From Anadara kagoshimensis (Eukaryota > Mollusca > Bivalvia > Arcoida > Arcidae), in contig CM037874.1 in assembly GCA_021292105.1 (NCBI GenBank), positions 16,412,615 to 16,476,614 on the forward strand: DNA of 64,000 nucleotides, read 5' to 3'. The notes under the pieces are model-generated. The model was not told the origin of the DNA and made no database searches. It saw only the letters and a list, made by a program, of their open reading frames with translations. Shown piece by piece: positions 45,324 to 57,089 of this stretch (position 1 is the stretch's first letter; each line of letters opens with the position of its first letter). A program made the translations under genes and the position numbers.

Positions 45324-45354
<31 letters not shown>
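45321..45354 (+). repeat. (AAAT)n microsatellite
   Basis: About eight AAAT units. Confidence 0.93.
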
Positions 45355-45355
<1 letters not shown>

Positions 45356-46216
45356 ATTATACTAACGAATTCACCAGTAGCCAATTTATCTGAACCATGA
45401 ATTCAATCTTTAATGAAAGTAGTAGAGGAACAAATTTGCAACATATTCAAAATCCCATCCGAAAAATAATTCCAAAAAGAAAGAAAAGAAAAATATTTAT
45501 CTAAGGTAGTTGAATACTGTATAACTGTATTGAACATGGCGTTTAAATTTATGGAATCCCATAAAATGAAATAAATTTGTAATGACATTTCTTTAAATTA
45601 ACGGGCAAGATTCGCATCTTAAAACACGATAAAACATTGGTATCCAGCCGTGCATTTAAACTGCAATTACTCCGTCCTCTAATCAGGAGACTGCTTTAAT
45701 GGTCGTTTTACGACAGAAATAACAAAGAGTTCCGTCTTTAATGTGAGCAAGTAGAATTGATAAGCCTTGATGGCAGTGAGTTATAGTAAAAATGAGCATT
45801 TGATCCTTAGGTTTAACTCCGACCAGTCATACCCATAAATGAATGGACAATTTACAGATATTGATTTTCAATACATAATAAAAATATATGCGGGAATTTG
45901 TATATGTATTAAAAACTTTTTAACTTGGTATTCATATATAAATTCATGAAAATTCGTGAACATAATTAAAATGGTGAAAATGGAAAATGGATTTCAAATT
46001 TCTAAGACGTTTGCATCCCTGTCATTAATGTGCATCTCCCCCTCTATAGATCTCTCTGGATGTTTTAACTGTGTAAAGTGTCACATTTATTAACTCTACT
46101 CCATTAAAATAACTTTCAGAGCATTTCACTTAACCCTTACCGTAGGTTTGGGAACGCGAACTTTGTCCCCATTAGACGGCGATGGCTCTAGTAATTTGTT
46201 CCAGAATCGACGTTTA

Positions 46217-46217
<1 letters not shown>

Positions 46218-46248
<31 letters not shown>
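46218..46248 (+). repeat. (CT)n microsatellite
   Basis: About 15 CT dinucleotides. Between 45355 and 47650 I otherwise see only short chance frames. Confidence 0.95.
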
Positions 46249-46251
<3 letters not shown>

Positions 46252-46842
46252 AACGGAATTGTTCTCATGAACATCGCCATCATACATAATATAATTTAAA
46301 ATTAAATTGAATTTTGCAGATAATAGGTAGCTATTTGTAAACACCTGAAATATACCTGTAAACCTGACCAGCTGAAGTCTTTATAAAATGACCAGTCTAT
46401 TCTTCGGACATTGTCCAACGACTTTTATAAATTGATTATAAAATCACCATTTTAAAGATTAAATTGGTTTCCCGAAGCGTGTTGTTTTCATTTAATAAGA
46501 AGGTGTTGTGTATGAAAACACCTGTAAATAGCTTCATAGAATCACGGGTGCCAATCATGGGACTAATGACACGGGATCACATACACAGATAAAGTAATGG
46601 TCTGTAGACTATACTCTATAAGATGGGGGTCATTTGATGTTTGTAGAGAGAAAAATGGAGGTTTACATGACAAGGAGATAGAACACAATTTACGCTTACC
46701 ATTGTATTCACCATGTCGATGTCAATATCACATGTGCATCGCCCGCGGAAAGTCACGTGCTTCAATAGAATGTTTGGCAGTTGGCTCTGTCGTGTAATTT
46801 CCGTTGCCATAGATATGTTGCTGAAAAGAATTATAAGGTTTC

Positions 46843-46843
<1 letters not shown>

Positions 46844-46875
<32 letters not shown>
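46844..46875 (+). repeat. (GA)n microsatellite
   Basis: About 16 GA dinucleotides. Confidence 0.95.
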
Positions 46876-46878
<3 letters not shown>

Positions 46879-47657
46879 AAAACTCATAATACATCACACG
46901 TTTTTGAAGTGTTTGATAATGGTGTACATGTATATATGTAGTCAACTAAAATCTAGCTCTAGTTTGGAAAGATAGAGACCGATTCCTATACATGTCTGAT
47001 TCGAATACTTCGACACTTTCCTGACACTGTATTTGATACATAGTATTCACGAATATTTTCTTTTAGTGCCTATAGTTCACGACCTTGTAGCTGAAAAAGG
47101 AATATGTATACCTAGCAACACCCAAAACAATCAAGAAAACTAAAAATAAATAAAATAATAAAGAATAAAATAACTGTAAAAGACATAATAAGTGCAATTT
47201 TTAAAAATTCTAAACTATAAACGTTGATCGACAATATTTACGTTGTATCGAATTATTTAGTTCCTTAAATCACTTTATATGCTCAATTTAGTGCACATGG
47301 CCTGAAAAACGAAATCGCACTATTCTCTCATCGGCTCATGAATTTGATTATACCCAAAGAACTTGACAATTTTGCCCGAAGGTGCAATTTTGCGTAAATA
47401 ACCGTTTTTCGAGTTGAGGGGAAATTGTGTGTTGACTTCTGTGTCACAATGTCAAACTGTAAAGTGTTTGTAGTTATGAGAAAGCTAATTATCATGACTG
47501 GTTTCCTTAAACACGCTTTGGGCACCATTACAGCTGTTCTACAGTTTTCCCGTCTACCAAATCAGCATTTTTATGAGTTCCAAAAATTGGAAATCTGACA
47601 GTCCTTATTCTCAACTATAAAGAGGAAACGGAGTCAAACAATGTTGATTAACAAAGT

Positions 47658-48025
47658 TTTTTATTATTTAGATTTTTAACATTTTTACAAAATATGAGAT
47701 AGACAAAGACAACATTCATACACACTTTCATTCACCTTTCACACATGAAAACTTTGTACAAATATCTGCAAATATAGTGCAATGACGATAAATACAGTAG
47801 TCAAAATATGAATATGTTTGAATATATATTTGTAAATTTTTTCCTTAATATTTTACATGTAACATTTAAATTCACCGAGCACCTGCAGAACATCGTTTTA
47901 TCGTAATGTCCAGTTCCCGTCCACAATGAGTTATCATCAGTGGCGTCTACCATTATCTGTTTATCACGGCGCATATTGTCCTCTTGTTTTATGCGATTTT
48001 TGCATAGAACGTGATCTTGGTAACA
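47658..48025 (-). other. Possible terminal coding exon plus 3' UTR of an unknown minus-strand gene
   Basis: On the minus strand an open frame of about 70 codons runs from about 48025 to a TGA near 47809. It includes QEDNMRRDKQIMVDATDDN, then SLWTGTGHYDKTMFCRCSV, with a composition more protein-like than neighbouring chance frames. The stop is followed by about 150 nt and an AATAAA near 47663-47668 with a TTTGTT-rich stretch just beyond, the layout of a 3' UTR and poly(A) site. No clear acceptor with a polypyrimidine tract was found at its 5' end, and I recognise no domain. The 30-bp minisatellite begins just upstream. It could be chance or a relic. Confidence 0.25.
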
Positions 48026-48047
48026 TTAATTTTTGCCACTTATAGGC

Positions 48048-48766
48048 ATGCTTCATAGCGGCTATTGTCAAATAAAGCATATTCATTTTGGTTATTGTCA
48101 AATAAAGCATGTTCATATTGGCTATTGTCAAATAAAGCATGTTTCATATTGGCTATTGTCAAATAAAGCATGTTCATATTGGCTATTGTCAAATAAAGCA
48201 TGTTCATATTGGCTATTGTCAAATAAAGCATGTTTCATATTGGCTATTGTCAAATAAAGCATGTTCATATTGGCTATTGTCAAATAAAGCATGTTCATGT
48301 TGGCTATTGTCAAATAAAGCATGTCCATATTGGCTATTGTCAAATAAAGCATGTTCATGTTGGCTATTGTCAAATAAAGCATGTCCATATTGGTTATTGT
48401 CAAATAAAGCATGTTCATATTGGTTATTGTCAAATAAAGCATGTTCATGTTGGCTATTGTCAAATAAAGAACGTTTCATATTGGCTATTGTCAAATAAAG
48501 CATGTTCATGTTGGCTATTGTCAAATAAAGCATGTCCATATTGGCTATTGTCAAATAAAGCATGTTCATGTTGGCTATTGTCAAATAAAGCATGTTCATA
48601 TTGGCTATTGTCAAATAAAGCATTTTCATATTGGCTATTGTCAAATAAAGCACGTTTCATATTGGCTATTGTCAAATAAAGCATGTTTCATATTGGCTAT
48701 TGTCAAATAAAGCATGTTTCATATTGGCTATTGTCAAATAAAGCATGTTCATATGGCTTTTGTCAA
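48048..48766 (+). repeat. 30-bp minisatellite, about 24 copies
   Basis: The unit is CATGTTCATATTGGCTATTG followed by TCAAATAAAG. Copies are 30 or 31 bp (TTCAT versus TTTCAT). Two stretches (about 48290-48400 and 48500-48590) alternate GTTCATGTTGG and GTCCATATTGG units, giving a 60-bp higher-order pattern. Because 30 is divisible by 3, both strands show long open frames (IGYCQIKHVH and LYLTIANMN repeats) that are artefacts of the repeat. Confidence 0.97.
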
Positions 48767-49200
48767 ATGCTAGTATAGGCAAGTTTGAAATTGACCATTA
48801 CCAAGTGAAGACGTGTTTTCATGTGACGTTTGCTAATTAAAGACATGTTTTAAATGGGCTATTGTCAAGTGAAGACATGTTACGCATCGCCTATTGTCAA
48901 ACACAGACATGTTATAAATTGACAAATGCCAAATGTAAACATATTTTCAAGTTTCTTGTTTTAAATTGACTTTTGTCAAACCAAGACATTTTCATACCGA
49001 CTTTTGACAAGAACAATTGTTTCATTTGCTATTGCCAACTATAGACATCTTTTCGAATTTGCTATTGACAACTGGATCTCTATAGACATGTTTTCAAAAT
49101 TTGCTTTTGCCAACTAGATTTCCATAGACATGTTTTCAAATTTGCTATTGCCAACGATAGACATGTTTCAAAGTGCCTTATACCATGTATAGGTATTTTA
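48767..49200 (+). repeat. Decayed continuation of the 30-bp minisatellite
   Basis: Words such as GGGCTATTGTCAAGTGAAGA, GCCTATTGTCAAACACAGAC and TTGCTATTGCCAAC-ATAGACATG recur at roughly 35-65 bp, indicating older, drifted units. Confidence 0.75.
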
Positions 49201-49319
49201 AATTGGCTCATTGTAAATATATACGCATATTTTAAAGTTTAAAAATGCTCGTTCTTTTTTGCATTATCTTTACAATAGATACACTGTTTTTAAAGTGGCT
49301 ACATGACAAGTACATTAAG

Positions 49320-49720
49320 TTATGTTTGTTTGTTTTTCAGCAACAAATTTCAATATTGCAAGATGACGTTACAGTTACCTTTCAAAATCAGTTTGTTTCG
49401 TGTCTGTGAAATAAATTCTAAACAATATATAATTGGAAGCATATTATCCTTCTTTAACAAACAAAATGAACTTCACAGTGAGTTCACGCTTCTCGTTGAC
49501 TTTATAACAATTGCCAAGTTCATATTTGTTTGTTCTTCAGCTACAAATTCCAATATTGTATATATGAACAAAAATGACTTTACTTAAAAATAAGTTTTTC
49601 CATATTATTTTGTGAATGAAATTGCATATATATACCGGTAATAATTGGAAGCATATTATCAATTTTTTCACAATTTTAATGAACTTCGCCATGAATTTAC
49701 ACTTGGTGTATTATCTATAT
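49320..49720 (+). repeat. Tandem duplication of about 200 bp
   Basis: TTTGTTTGTTTTTCAGCAAC, AAATTTCAATATTG and ATTGGAAGCATATTATC followed by ATGAACTTC occur near 49325-49470 and again near 49525-49690. Confidence 0.75.
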
Positions 49721-51119
49721 TTCGTAATTTAACAAGACATTTATTACGACAAAACGTCAGTCATGATTTTTGTTATTTTTACCAAGTCAAACGATAGTGT
49801 TTATCACACGTATTACAGAAACAATAACTCATATTTTCCCGTACCCAGATAAATGTCTTGACCCCTACTTCAAAAGAAGGGTGATAATTCATGTTGTTAA
49901 TTTCCTATTAGTTGTAAACGATACCGTTATAACTATCTCGGTATAGAAGGATTCCGTGTAGTAATCCTATTATAAATACTTAAGGCCATAAAGAGATGAG
50001 AAAATGTTACACAAGACCGTCGTTATAATGAGTTCATATTGATTATTTATAATCGAGGAGAACACTGTGGTTGATCCGGCAGGTGCTTGTTTCAGTGTCA
50101 ATACATCTTTCGTTTTCAGATTTTAATATCCACAAAATTTGTTTATCAGAAACATCAGATTACTTTTGTTTCCTGACCACAAATGTGTGGATTAAAAACC
50201 AGAATTGTTTGATGTGTTGTGTGATAGTGAAGGATGGCATAATCTAGCTGTTGTGAATTCAAAACGAATTTTGTTTTGTTATATGCAAAAACATTGTTCC
50301 AGTATTTGTAAGTTGCTACTTTAATTAAGTGTGTCTATAGCCATTGTGAAATCCACAAGGCTTTTGAAATATTTTAAAGGTGTACACAATTTCAAAACAG
50401 AACCTTATTAATTTTGGTTGGTTCTCACGATTTGATGAGTAAAACGTATTTCACAGGGAAATTTAACAATTAAATACGGCCTAAAATAATTTTTTTAAGT
50501 TATGTCTTTTGCCATATATATTTAATACATTTCATGAATGTAAAAACAATTTATGCTTAATATAATTTCGTGGGAATTTTAATTTTTTTGCAACAGGAAT
50601 ACAAATGTATTCAAAATTCTACGCATGACGATAAGACAACGCACTCTCTCAGCAGTATGAACCTACGTGTAGGACCAATGAATCAAGGAGCTCATTGGAT
50701 CGACATATGACTTTTTACTATGGTCAAGCATAGTGCCTTTTTGGAAGTTGACACTGTTAAAAGCAAACCATTATATATTTGCTTAGAGTTCCTATTTTTG
50801 GTTATTCTTTCTTTTCTGTTCTTTTTCGTTTTTAATTTCGAAAATGGTGTTAACAATCGTGAGTATTAGCACTTTGGTTTTATTAGTTGGCAACAATGCT
50901 AGGTTGATTTGGCAAAAACTTTTCAGAAGAAATTTAATTCTGAGTACGAACGTTTGTGTAGGGTTTTGAAACAACACTATCCGCTCATTCTATAATTATG
51001 TTTCTTTACAAAAATAAAGCAACATGCAGCAGAAATCTTACAATTTACACCTGTGGTTTTTAACATGACCACTTGGTCAAATACACTTCACATTCCAGTA
51101 TCTTCTTTGTCTTAGTATT
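49721..51119 (+). other. Stretch with no recognised gene
   Basis: AT-rich. Contains a short TGGTTGATCCGGCAGG word near 50071 resembling the 18S rRNA 5' end, too short to call. Confidence 0.5.
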
Positions 51120-52489
51120 TAGTTACTTTGGCTATTGCAAAGCACCTATATGCTTAATGTACACAACAAAATTCCTTTCAAGTTTTCAAAGTCAATTAAT
51201 CAAAGCAAATCAAGTTTGTGTCCACCTCAGTTTGGTTTAAAGGTCACTGGAAATTTTACACTTACAAATGCAATTAACAAAAAGAATACTACTGTACGCA
51301 TTCATTTTAGTTTTATGAAATGACATTTGACTATTGCGAAGTGCATATACCGCTATCAACAAAATTTCTTTCAAAGTAAATTTTCAAGGCAAAACTTATG
51401 TTTTTGTCAGTTTTGTTCTAAGGTCGTTCCAAATTTTAAACAATTTAAATGCAATGGACAAAAGTGTAATATGACATTTTATTTGGGAATTATATCATCA
51501 AATACTTTCATGATCAAAAATGGTATATGATAAAAGGAAAACTTCTATATGCAATAGTAATTTTTGAAGAGGCCCTTTAATTTTGCGAAGTACATATTTA
51601 TTGACGAAATTTCTTGCGAAGACATTTATTCAAGGCAAAGTGTATGCTTATCATTTTAGTTCTTGAATCACACAAAGTTTACACCAATGAATACATTGTA
51701 CATTTGACAAAAGGAAAACTACTATACGCAATAATTTTCAATTTGATAAAAGGCCCTTCCAAAGGGTAGTTAGTTGTTGGGAATTACATACATATTTAGT
51801 AACAAAATTCCCCCCAATGTTAATTTTTGAATAGAAGTGTGTTCTCATCGGTTTAGTTTTTGGGCAACTGGATATTTTATACTAACAAATGCAATTGACA
51901 AAAGAAATATAACTATACTTTATGCAATTGTTATAGTTTTATGAAAATGTCTTTCCCTATTGCGCAACCAATGTTCTACCAACGACAAATTTTCAATGTA
52001 AGTTTAGGTCCAAGGGCACTCGCAAGTATAAACCAACAAATGCAACAGAACTGACAAAAATAATGTTACTGTATCATTTTAAGTTTTATGAAGTTTTGTT
52101 TTGGTTCACTAGAAATGTGCACCAACAAACGCATTTGACAAAAAGGTATATAGCATTGTGCATTTATGTTTACTTTTACGAAAATATATTGAAATTAAGA
52201 TCGTTTTAAGCACATCCCAATATCTGAAGAATAATGTAAGACGGACATAATTTTTCGTGACTTGAGAAAAGTAAAATCTGACTGCAGGAAATCGTAAAAA
52301 GAATTACAGTTTACACAATCATTTTAGTTTTATGAAAGAGTCTTTGAAAAAGTATTGTGAAGTACATATTTTTAGCAACAAATTTTCTTTCAAAGTAAAG
52401 CATCCAATGTAAAATTTGTGTCTTCATCAAAAACGTTCTTGGGCCACTTGAAAGTGTGCACTAACAAAAAAAAAAAAATAAATAAAATA

Positions 52490-52524
<35 letters not shown>

Positions 52525-52620
52525 CCAACAAAAAAAAAACAAAAACACAATCTTACTCTAAGCAATTATATTTAGTTTGTTCTATGAAAGTGTATTGTAA
52601 TAAAGACAAGTACATCCAAT
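51120..52620 (+). repeat. Old degenerate tandem array, about 7 units of 170-240 bp
   Basis: Recurring blocks in fixed order: TAGTTTTATGAAA, then CTATTGCGAAGTGCATAT, AACAAAATT-CTTTCAAAGT, CAAGGCAAA-CTTATGTTT, GGTCACT-GAAATTTT and ACAAATGCAATTGACAAAA. Units begin near 51120, 51322, 51573, 51746, 51943, 52100 and 52343. Confidence 0.75.
52477..52523 (+). repeat. (AAAT)n microsatellite
   Basis: About 11 AAAT units after an A-run, inside the degenerate array. Confidence 0.94.
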
Positions 52621-53183
52621 ATCTATCTGAAGGATAATGAAAGCCGGACATTATTTTTGGTGACTTAAATCAAGTAAAGTTTGACTACAGGAAACCGTTA
52701 AAAAGTTAATGATATAACCAAAAATAGCAATAAACCCAATGATAACAATGGCAGACAAATACACGATAATCAGTAAAACAATAAAACCATGTGTATAACG
52801 TTAAACACCATTTTCTGATGAGGCTGTGGTGTAATTACAAGGTCTGTGATGACATAGGGATGACTTGATCTATATTTAAACCAATCATTATTTAGAAATG
52901 TAATTGCCAGATAATTATACCATACAAGGTTATATCTCATAACCGTGTGATTATCTTGTCTCACAGGTCCCATAACCCCTCATTTTCCAATTTTTTAGAA
53001 TTTTTCAAAAACATGACCGTAGGCAATACACAGATGTCTTGATAACCCTTCTTAAAGACCGCTTAATTCAATCGATAATCGTTTAAAAGGACTAGACAAG
53101 CAATGAAGTTAAATAAGCAGATAAACGGTCCGAGTATAAGTTTTCTAGACGTAAAATAAAAATGTTCTTCAACATATGATATT

Positions 53184-53435
53184 TGGGCCCAGTTTCACAA
53201 TTGTTTCTTAACTTAAGATTTTCCTTAACTTAAATATGGCAAATTGAACCTTACTTATTGTGTTTATTGTTAAGATGTTGAGGAATTTAGGTGCAATTTC
53301 AAAGATTATATCAAACTTACGGCATCTGAATTTTGTTTTGGCAAAATTATTTATTTCTTGTTCAAAAAGAGCTGCCCATAACTTTTGCTAAGTTGGGTTC
53401 AAGGGAAATCTTAGCTTAGGAATGATTGTGAAACT
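53184..53435. mobile_element. MITE of the GGCCCCGGTTTCACAAT family
   Basis: GGGCCCAGTTTCACAATTGT and TTCTTAACTTAAGATTTTCC at the left; GGGAAATCTTAGCTTAGGAA and TGATTGTGAAACT at the right. About 250 bp. Confidence 0.75.
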
Positions 53436-53931
53436 TATAGAAGGTTTAATACTGAGCTTGCGAAAAGGAGTCGAAGCTTGACTATCGAGCGGTTGAGATA
53501 TGTATAGCTAGTGCCCAAAAAGCTTCCAAGCCGATAGATTGCTCATAGAGATGCTCAAAACCTAGCAAGATATAGCTAACGAGGGGATCAAGATGAGCAA
53601 GTGATTCGGCACTTACTATTTAGCTTATTGTTGAACTGTCGACATGACTGTAACGAAATATGCGCAATGGTAAGAATAGATGGATCTGACCAGAAAGCGC
53701 AAAGGCAATGATTATTTTTGACTTCCAAAACTGACAATCTTGAATGATTTACACAACTATATTTCACACAAATGGAATTCTTGGTAAAATAAACAAGTTT
53801 TTTTTTACATCAAGTACATTGTACTAGTCTTTTAACACTTTAGTTCAAATGAAATTTCAGAAATTTTGAACATTAGCCAATTGCAAATTATGTCGATATT
53901 GAGATAAGAATTTATACAGATACAATGTACC

Positions 53932-54050
53932 GTAAATCGGGAAATTTTGGCTGTAGTTTAATTTTGGTTTATTTGGCACCCAACTTAAAAGTGCCAAAAT
54001 TAAACACACCAAAATAAGAAGAAATGCCAATATTTACCTGAAAATCGATG
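53932..54050 (+). repeat. Inverted-repeat-like segment GGCTGTAGTTTAATTTTGG
   Basis: GTAGTTTAATTTTGGTTTAT with GGCACCCAACTTAAAAGTGC and CCAAAATTAAAC forms a short stem. Possible small element, limits unclear. Confidence 0.35.
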
Positions 54051-54150
54051 TTCCGTAATAGAGCACTTTTATCTTAACTTGCCGGAAAACGGTCATATTT
54101 GCCGGACTTGTCCGATAAAAATTTATTTTGACCGACGTGAAAAATATATA

Positions 54151-54221
54151 TGTCATTTACCATTTGTGGAATGTACGTATTTTATAATTTTATTATTTTT
54201 TTTTTTAAATGGTATATGACA
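54151..54221. mobile_element. Tiny MITE, TGTCATATACC class, diverged
   Basis: TGTCATTTACCATTTGTGGA at the left and AAATGGTATATGACA at the right. No clear target duplication. Confidence 0.7.
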
Positions 54222-54243
54222 TTACTTTAAGCTAGTTTAAGAG

Positions 54244-54508
54244 TCAGGCCCCGGTTTCACAATCATTCCTTAGCTAAGATTTTCCTTAACTTAAATTTTG
54301 TAAAATTGCAAATCTTTATAATTTTGTCAATTTTCAAGATATTCAGGAATTTAATGTATCATCTTTAACATCATTTCTAGATTAAAACATCTGCATTAGT
54401 TTTGACAAAAAATATTGATCGGTAGTTCCAAAAAGAGATTACCAAAATTTGTGGAATTTAAGTTAAGGAAAATCTTAGCTAAGGAATGATTGTGAAACCG
54501 GGGCCTGA
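54244..54508. mobile_element. Complete MITE of the GGCCCCGGTTTCACAAT family
   Basis: Inverted ends of more than 50 bp: TCAGGCCCCGGTTTCACAAT, CATTCCTTAGCTAAGATTTT, CCTTAACTTAAATT, mirrored at 54450-54508. No open frame. Reference copy for fragments at 88, 11767, 21780 and 53184. Target duplication not evident. Confidence 0.9.
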
Positions 54509-54739
54509 TGAATAAACCAGTTAACTCTTTATTCCTTCACATACACTAATATTTCACAGTTGAAGAAATATCCACGTTCTGTTTCAGACTTATTGCAATC
54601 AATCTTACTAGGTTTTACAATAAAAAATTAACTACATGTATGTCGGCAAAAGAAACAAAAAGTTATGATAAAGAATAAGTGCTAAAAATTAATTCATTTC
54701 ATCTTTATTAGCTATAAAAAGTATAGACTTTTGTAAAGA

Positions 54740-55280
54740 ATTTGTCACAAGTAAAGAGTGTTAAGATTTCCGTGAATCTTATCTCCAACCCATTCCGACT
54801 TATCTTTTAGTTTGTGAATGATTTATTAGAAATCTGTCAATGGCGAAGAATAATAAAATCTTATCATTCCGAAACATTCGCTAATAATCTGGTATAAAAA
54901 CCCCAACACAAAGAGACCCTTACACGCACCGCCGAGTACGCCGCAAATGATCGCGCATAATTATGGCCGATTGCCGTCAAAAACCATCGCTTTAGATTTG
55001 CATCATGAAGCTTGTTTGCAAACACTGTGCCTAGAACAAAACTCAAACAATGTGACATTACACAAGTAGGTCCCAGTGGAATTTCTCGTTATTCATGCGC
55101 TAGACCTTATCACTCATTTCCACATCTGATCCTGGCGTTTATGTCAAATAGTATTAAGTTGAAGCGATGAAATGTCCCTTTAATATTGATCAGATGATTC
55201 TTGTGGACTTTAGATGGAATTTGTGGCAGATTTCTCTGTCAAAGTGATTTGATTTCTAAAATCAGACATCAGAGAGTAAT
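54740..55280. promoter_or_regulatory. Candidate distal enhancer block
   Basis: Repeat-free and GC-richer than its surroundings. It contains TAGATTTGCATCATGAAGC (octamer-like), TTGTTTGCAAACACTG (paired forkhead-like sites), CGCATAATTATGGCCG, ACAATGTGAC (Sox-like), and several GATA-like ATCTTATC/TTATCT words. About 23 kb upstream of lhx1/5. The regulatory role is inferred. Confidence 0.3.
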
Positions 55281-55285
55281 GTTTG

Positions 55286-55497
55286 TACGGTACAGTGCCG
55301 ACCTGTCGAAAATTTAACACAAAGGGGATGAAGTTTGGCTGATGAGTGACCGAAATATTAGACAGTACTCCAGAAAAACTGCATATAGATAAACAGGCGC
55401 TGCCGAAAAAGCTGTCGGGATATGACTAACGAGATGGTTTGCCTATTACTCATTAATTCGTTAGTTAAGTGTTACACTTTCGACAGGCCTGTACCGT
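55286..55497. mobile_element. MITE with ACGGTACAG termini (GTACAGGCCTGTCG family)
   Basis: ACGGTACAGTGCCGACCTGT and CGAAAATTTAACAC at the left; GTGTTACACTTTCGACAGGC and CTGTACCGT at the right. About 212 bp, no open frame. A single-ended relative is at 4137. Confidence 0.8.
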
Positions 55498-55607
55498 ATT
55501 TTACGGTATGGACCGTGATATAGAACTCAGATATCGGGGTTGTCATAGGAATTGGTCCAGATTAATGTCAGGATTGTCCTTCAGCTTTCTTATCTTACTT
55601 TCTGCAT

Positions 55608-56215
55608 GGATAAATCCCTCTTTTCTTTATCAAATATTTTTTTCTGAATCTTGCAATCCTAAAGCATGCCAATAGACCTTCGACCAGTTTATCTAACATG
55701 CTTTCTTCTCTCTTTTTTTCAATTCATCATGAAACTGATCTTGATAATTCAAATTGGTTCACTTTTGAATTCATATTCATTTAAATGAATCAAGTGCGCC
55801 TCTATGTATTTAATAAATCGCTCTTTTCTTTCTCAAATGTTTTTTTCTGAATCTGTCAACCCTTAAAACATGTTAATAGGTCTTTAAAAAGTTTTCTTTT
55901 CTTTCCTTTTCAATTTATTATGAAAGCGATCTTGATAATTTAAATCGGTTCATTTTTGAAATACTTTTAGTTTAAATGAATCATGTATACCCCTATGTAT
56001 TTCTAAGTCCAAATAAATCGTTCTTTACTTTCTCAAATATTTTTCTGAATCTTGCAATGTCAATAGCCCTTCGACCAGTTTATCTCCACTCTGTCTCCTC
56101 TCTTTTTTCCAGTTCATCATGAAAGTTGTCTTGAAAATTCAAATTGGTTCACGTTTAAATTACTTTTCATTTAAATGAATCAAGTGAGCCCCTATGTATA
56201 TAAATTCATCTTTTC
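55608..56215 (+). repeat. Tandem repeat of about 200 bp, 3 units
   Basis: CTCTTTTCTTTCTCAAAT-TTTTTCTGAATCT recurs near 55618, 55821 and 56022. Each is followed by TTCGACCAGTTTATC (or a variant), TCATCATGAAA, CTTGATAATTCAAATTGGTT and CATTTAAATGAATCA. Confidence 0.88.
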
Positions 56216-56441
56216 TTTTTATTTTAGCACAGAACAGTTCATCGTTGACAATAACGTTGAAAAATATTCAATTTTAAATACACAAAAATACCGTTTTAAA
56301 AAGATCAGCAAAGTAAAACTTTAAGATTAAGGGATAATATAATACAACAAAACAAAAATGTTTTTGCTGGAGAATTTAATTTGGATTGTATCATAATTAA
56401 ATACACTGAAAAACATTTCAGAAATGCTAAACTAGTGTAAT

Positions 56442-56507
56442 TGTCATGTGCTACTTTTGAAAACATAAAATTATTTCATAGAAAATCAAAAGTAGTAGCA
56501 CATGACA
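56442..56507. mobile_element. Tiny MITE, TGTCATGTGCTAC class
   Basis: TGTCATGTGCTACTTTTGA at the left and TCAAAAGTAGTAGCACATGA then CA at the right: inverted repeats of about 20 bp with one 3-bp slip. No clear target duplication. Confidence 0.82.
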
Positions 56508-56734
56508 TTAAGAATCAATTATGCATTCCATATTCAATATTTCAGAAAATATTCAAAGATTTAGAGAATCTGATCGACACTTTGAAACATATATGTGTCA
56601 TAATATGTGTAATAGCACATTTTGGTATGTACTTGAACGTATCATATCTCTGAAATTTAATTAATTTCATGAATGTGTTCGTTCAAATAGACTTTGTAAT
56701 GCAAGTACTAATAATGACATAAACCATATTAAAT

Positions 56735-56892
56735 ATAGTCAAACCTGTCTATAAAGGTCGACCAAGGGTAAAAGTGGCCTGAAAATAAGGTTCAAAGAAT
56801 ATACATAAAGAACAATTGGGGTACATTTCTTCTGGCCTTTATAAGCAGGTGGTCCTTATATAGAGGACCATTTAAGGCAGAGTTGGCTGTAA
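56735..56892. mobile_element. Small inverted-repeat element, TACAGTCAAACCTG family
   Basis: ATAGTCAAACCTGTCTATAA and AGGTCGACCAAGGG at the left; CCTTATATAGAGGACC, ATTTAAGGCAGAGTTGGCTG and TAATA at the right. Confidence 0.7.
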
Positions 56893-57089
56893 TACCATAT
56901 CTTTAAGGTTGGACTGTACATTAAAAACGGTATACATGTATATGACAATAGTTTACAATTATAAAACGTTTTAGAATGCTCTAACTTTTGCAAAAACATT
57001 TTTATAAACAAACTCTGAATGCTATAGATCTCTGAGGAGGATTTCTCAATCACGTGCCAATATCAAATAGAACAAATCGCTGTGTTAGT

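Noticed and set aside
46190..46215. CCAGAATCGACG, similar to reversed WFQNRR codons, as the missing homeobox exon
   Set aside because: The read-through on the minus strand is RRFWNKLL rather than WFQNRRSKERR, and it lies upstream of exon 1.
48033..48684. Overlapping open frames on both strands of the 30-bp array
   Set aside because: Period divisible by three with no stop in the unit; the frames exist equally on both strands.
48048..48766. CRISPR-like array
   Set aside because: Units are head-to-tail with no spacers.
50068..50098. Resemblance to the 5' end of 18S rRNA (TGGTTGATCCGGCAGG)
   Set aside because: Only about 16 bases match, with two differences, and no further rRNA sequence follows.
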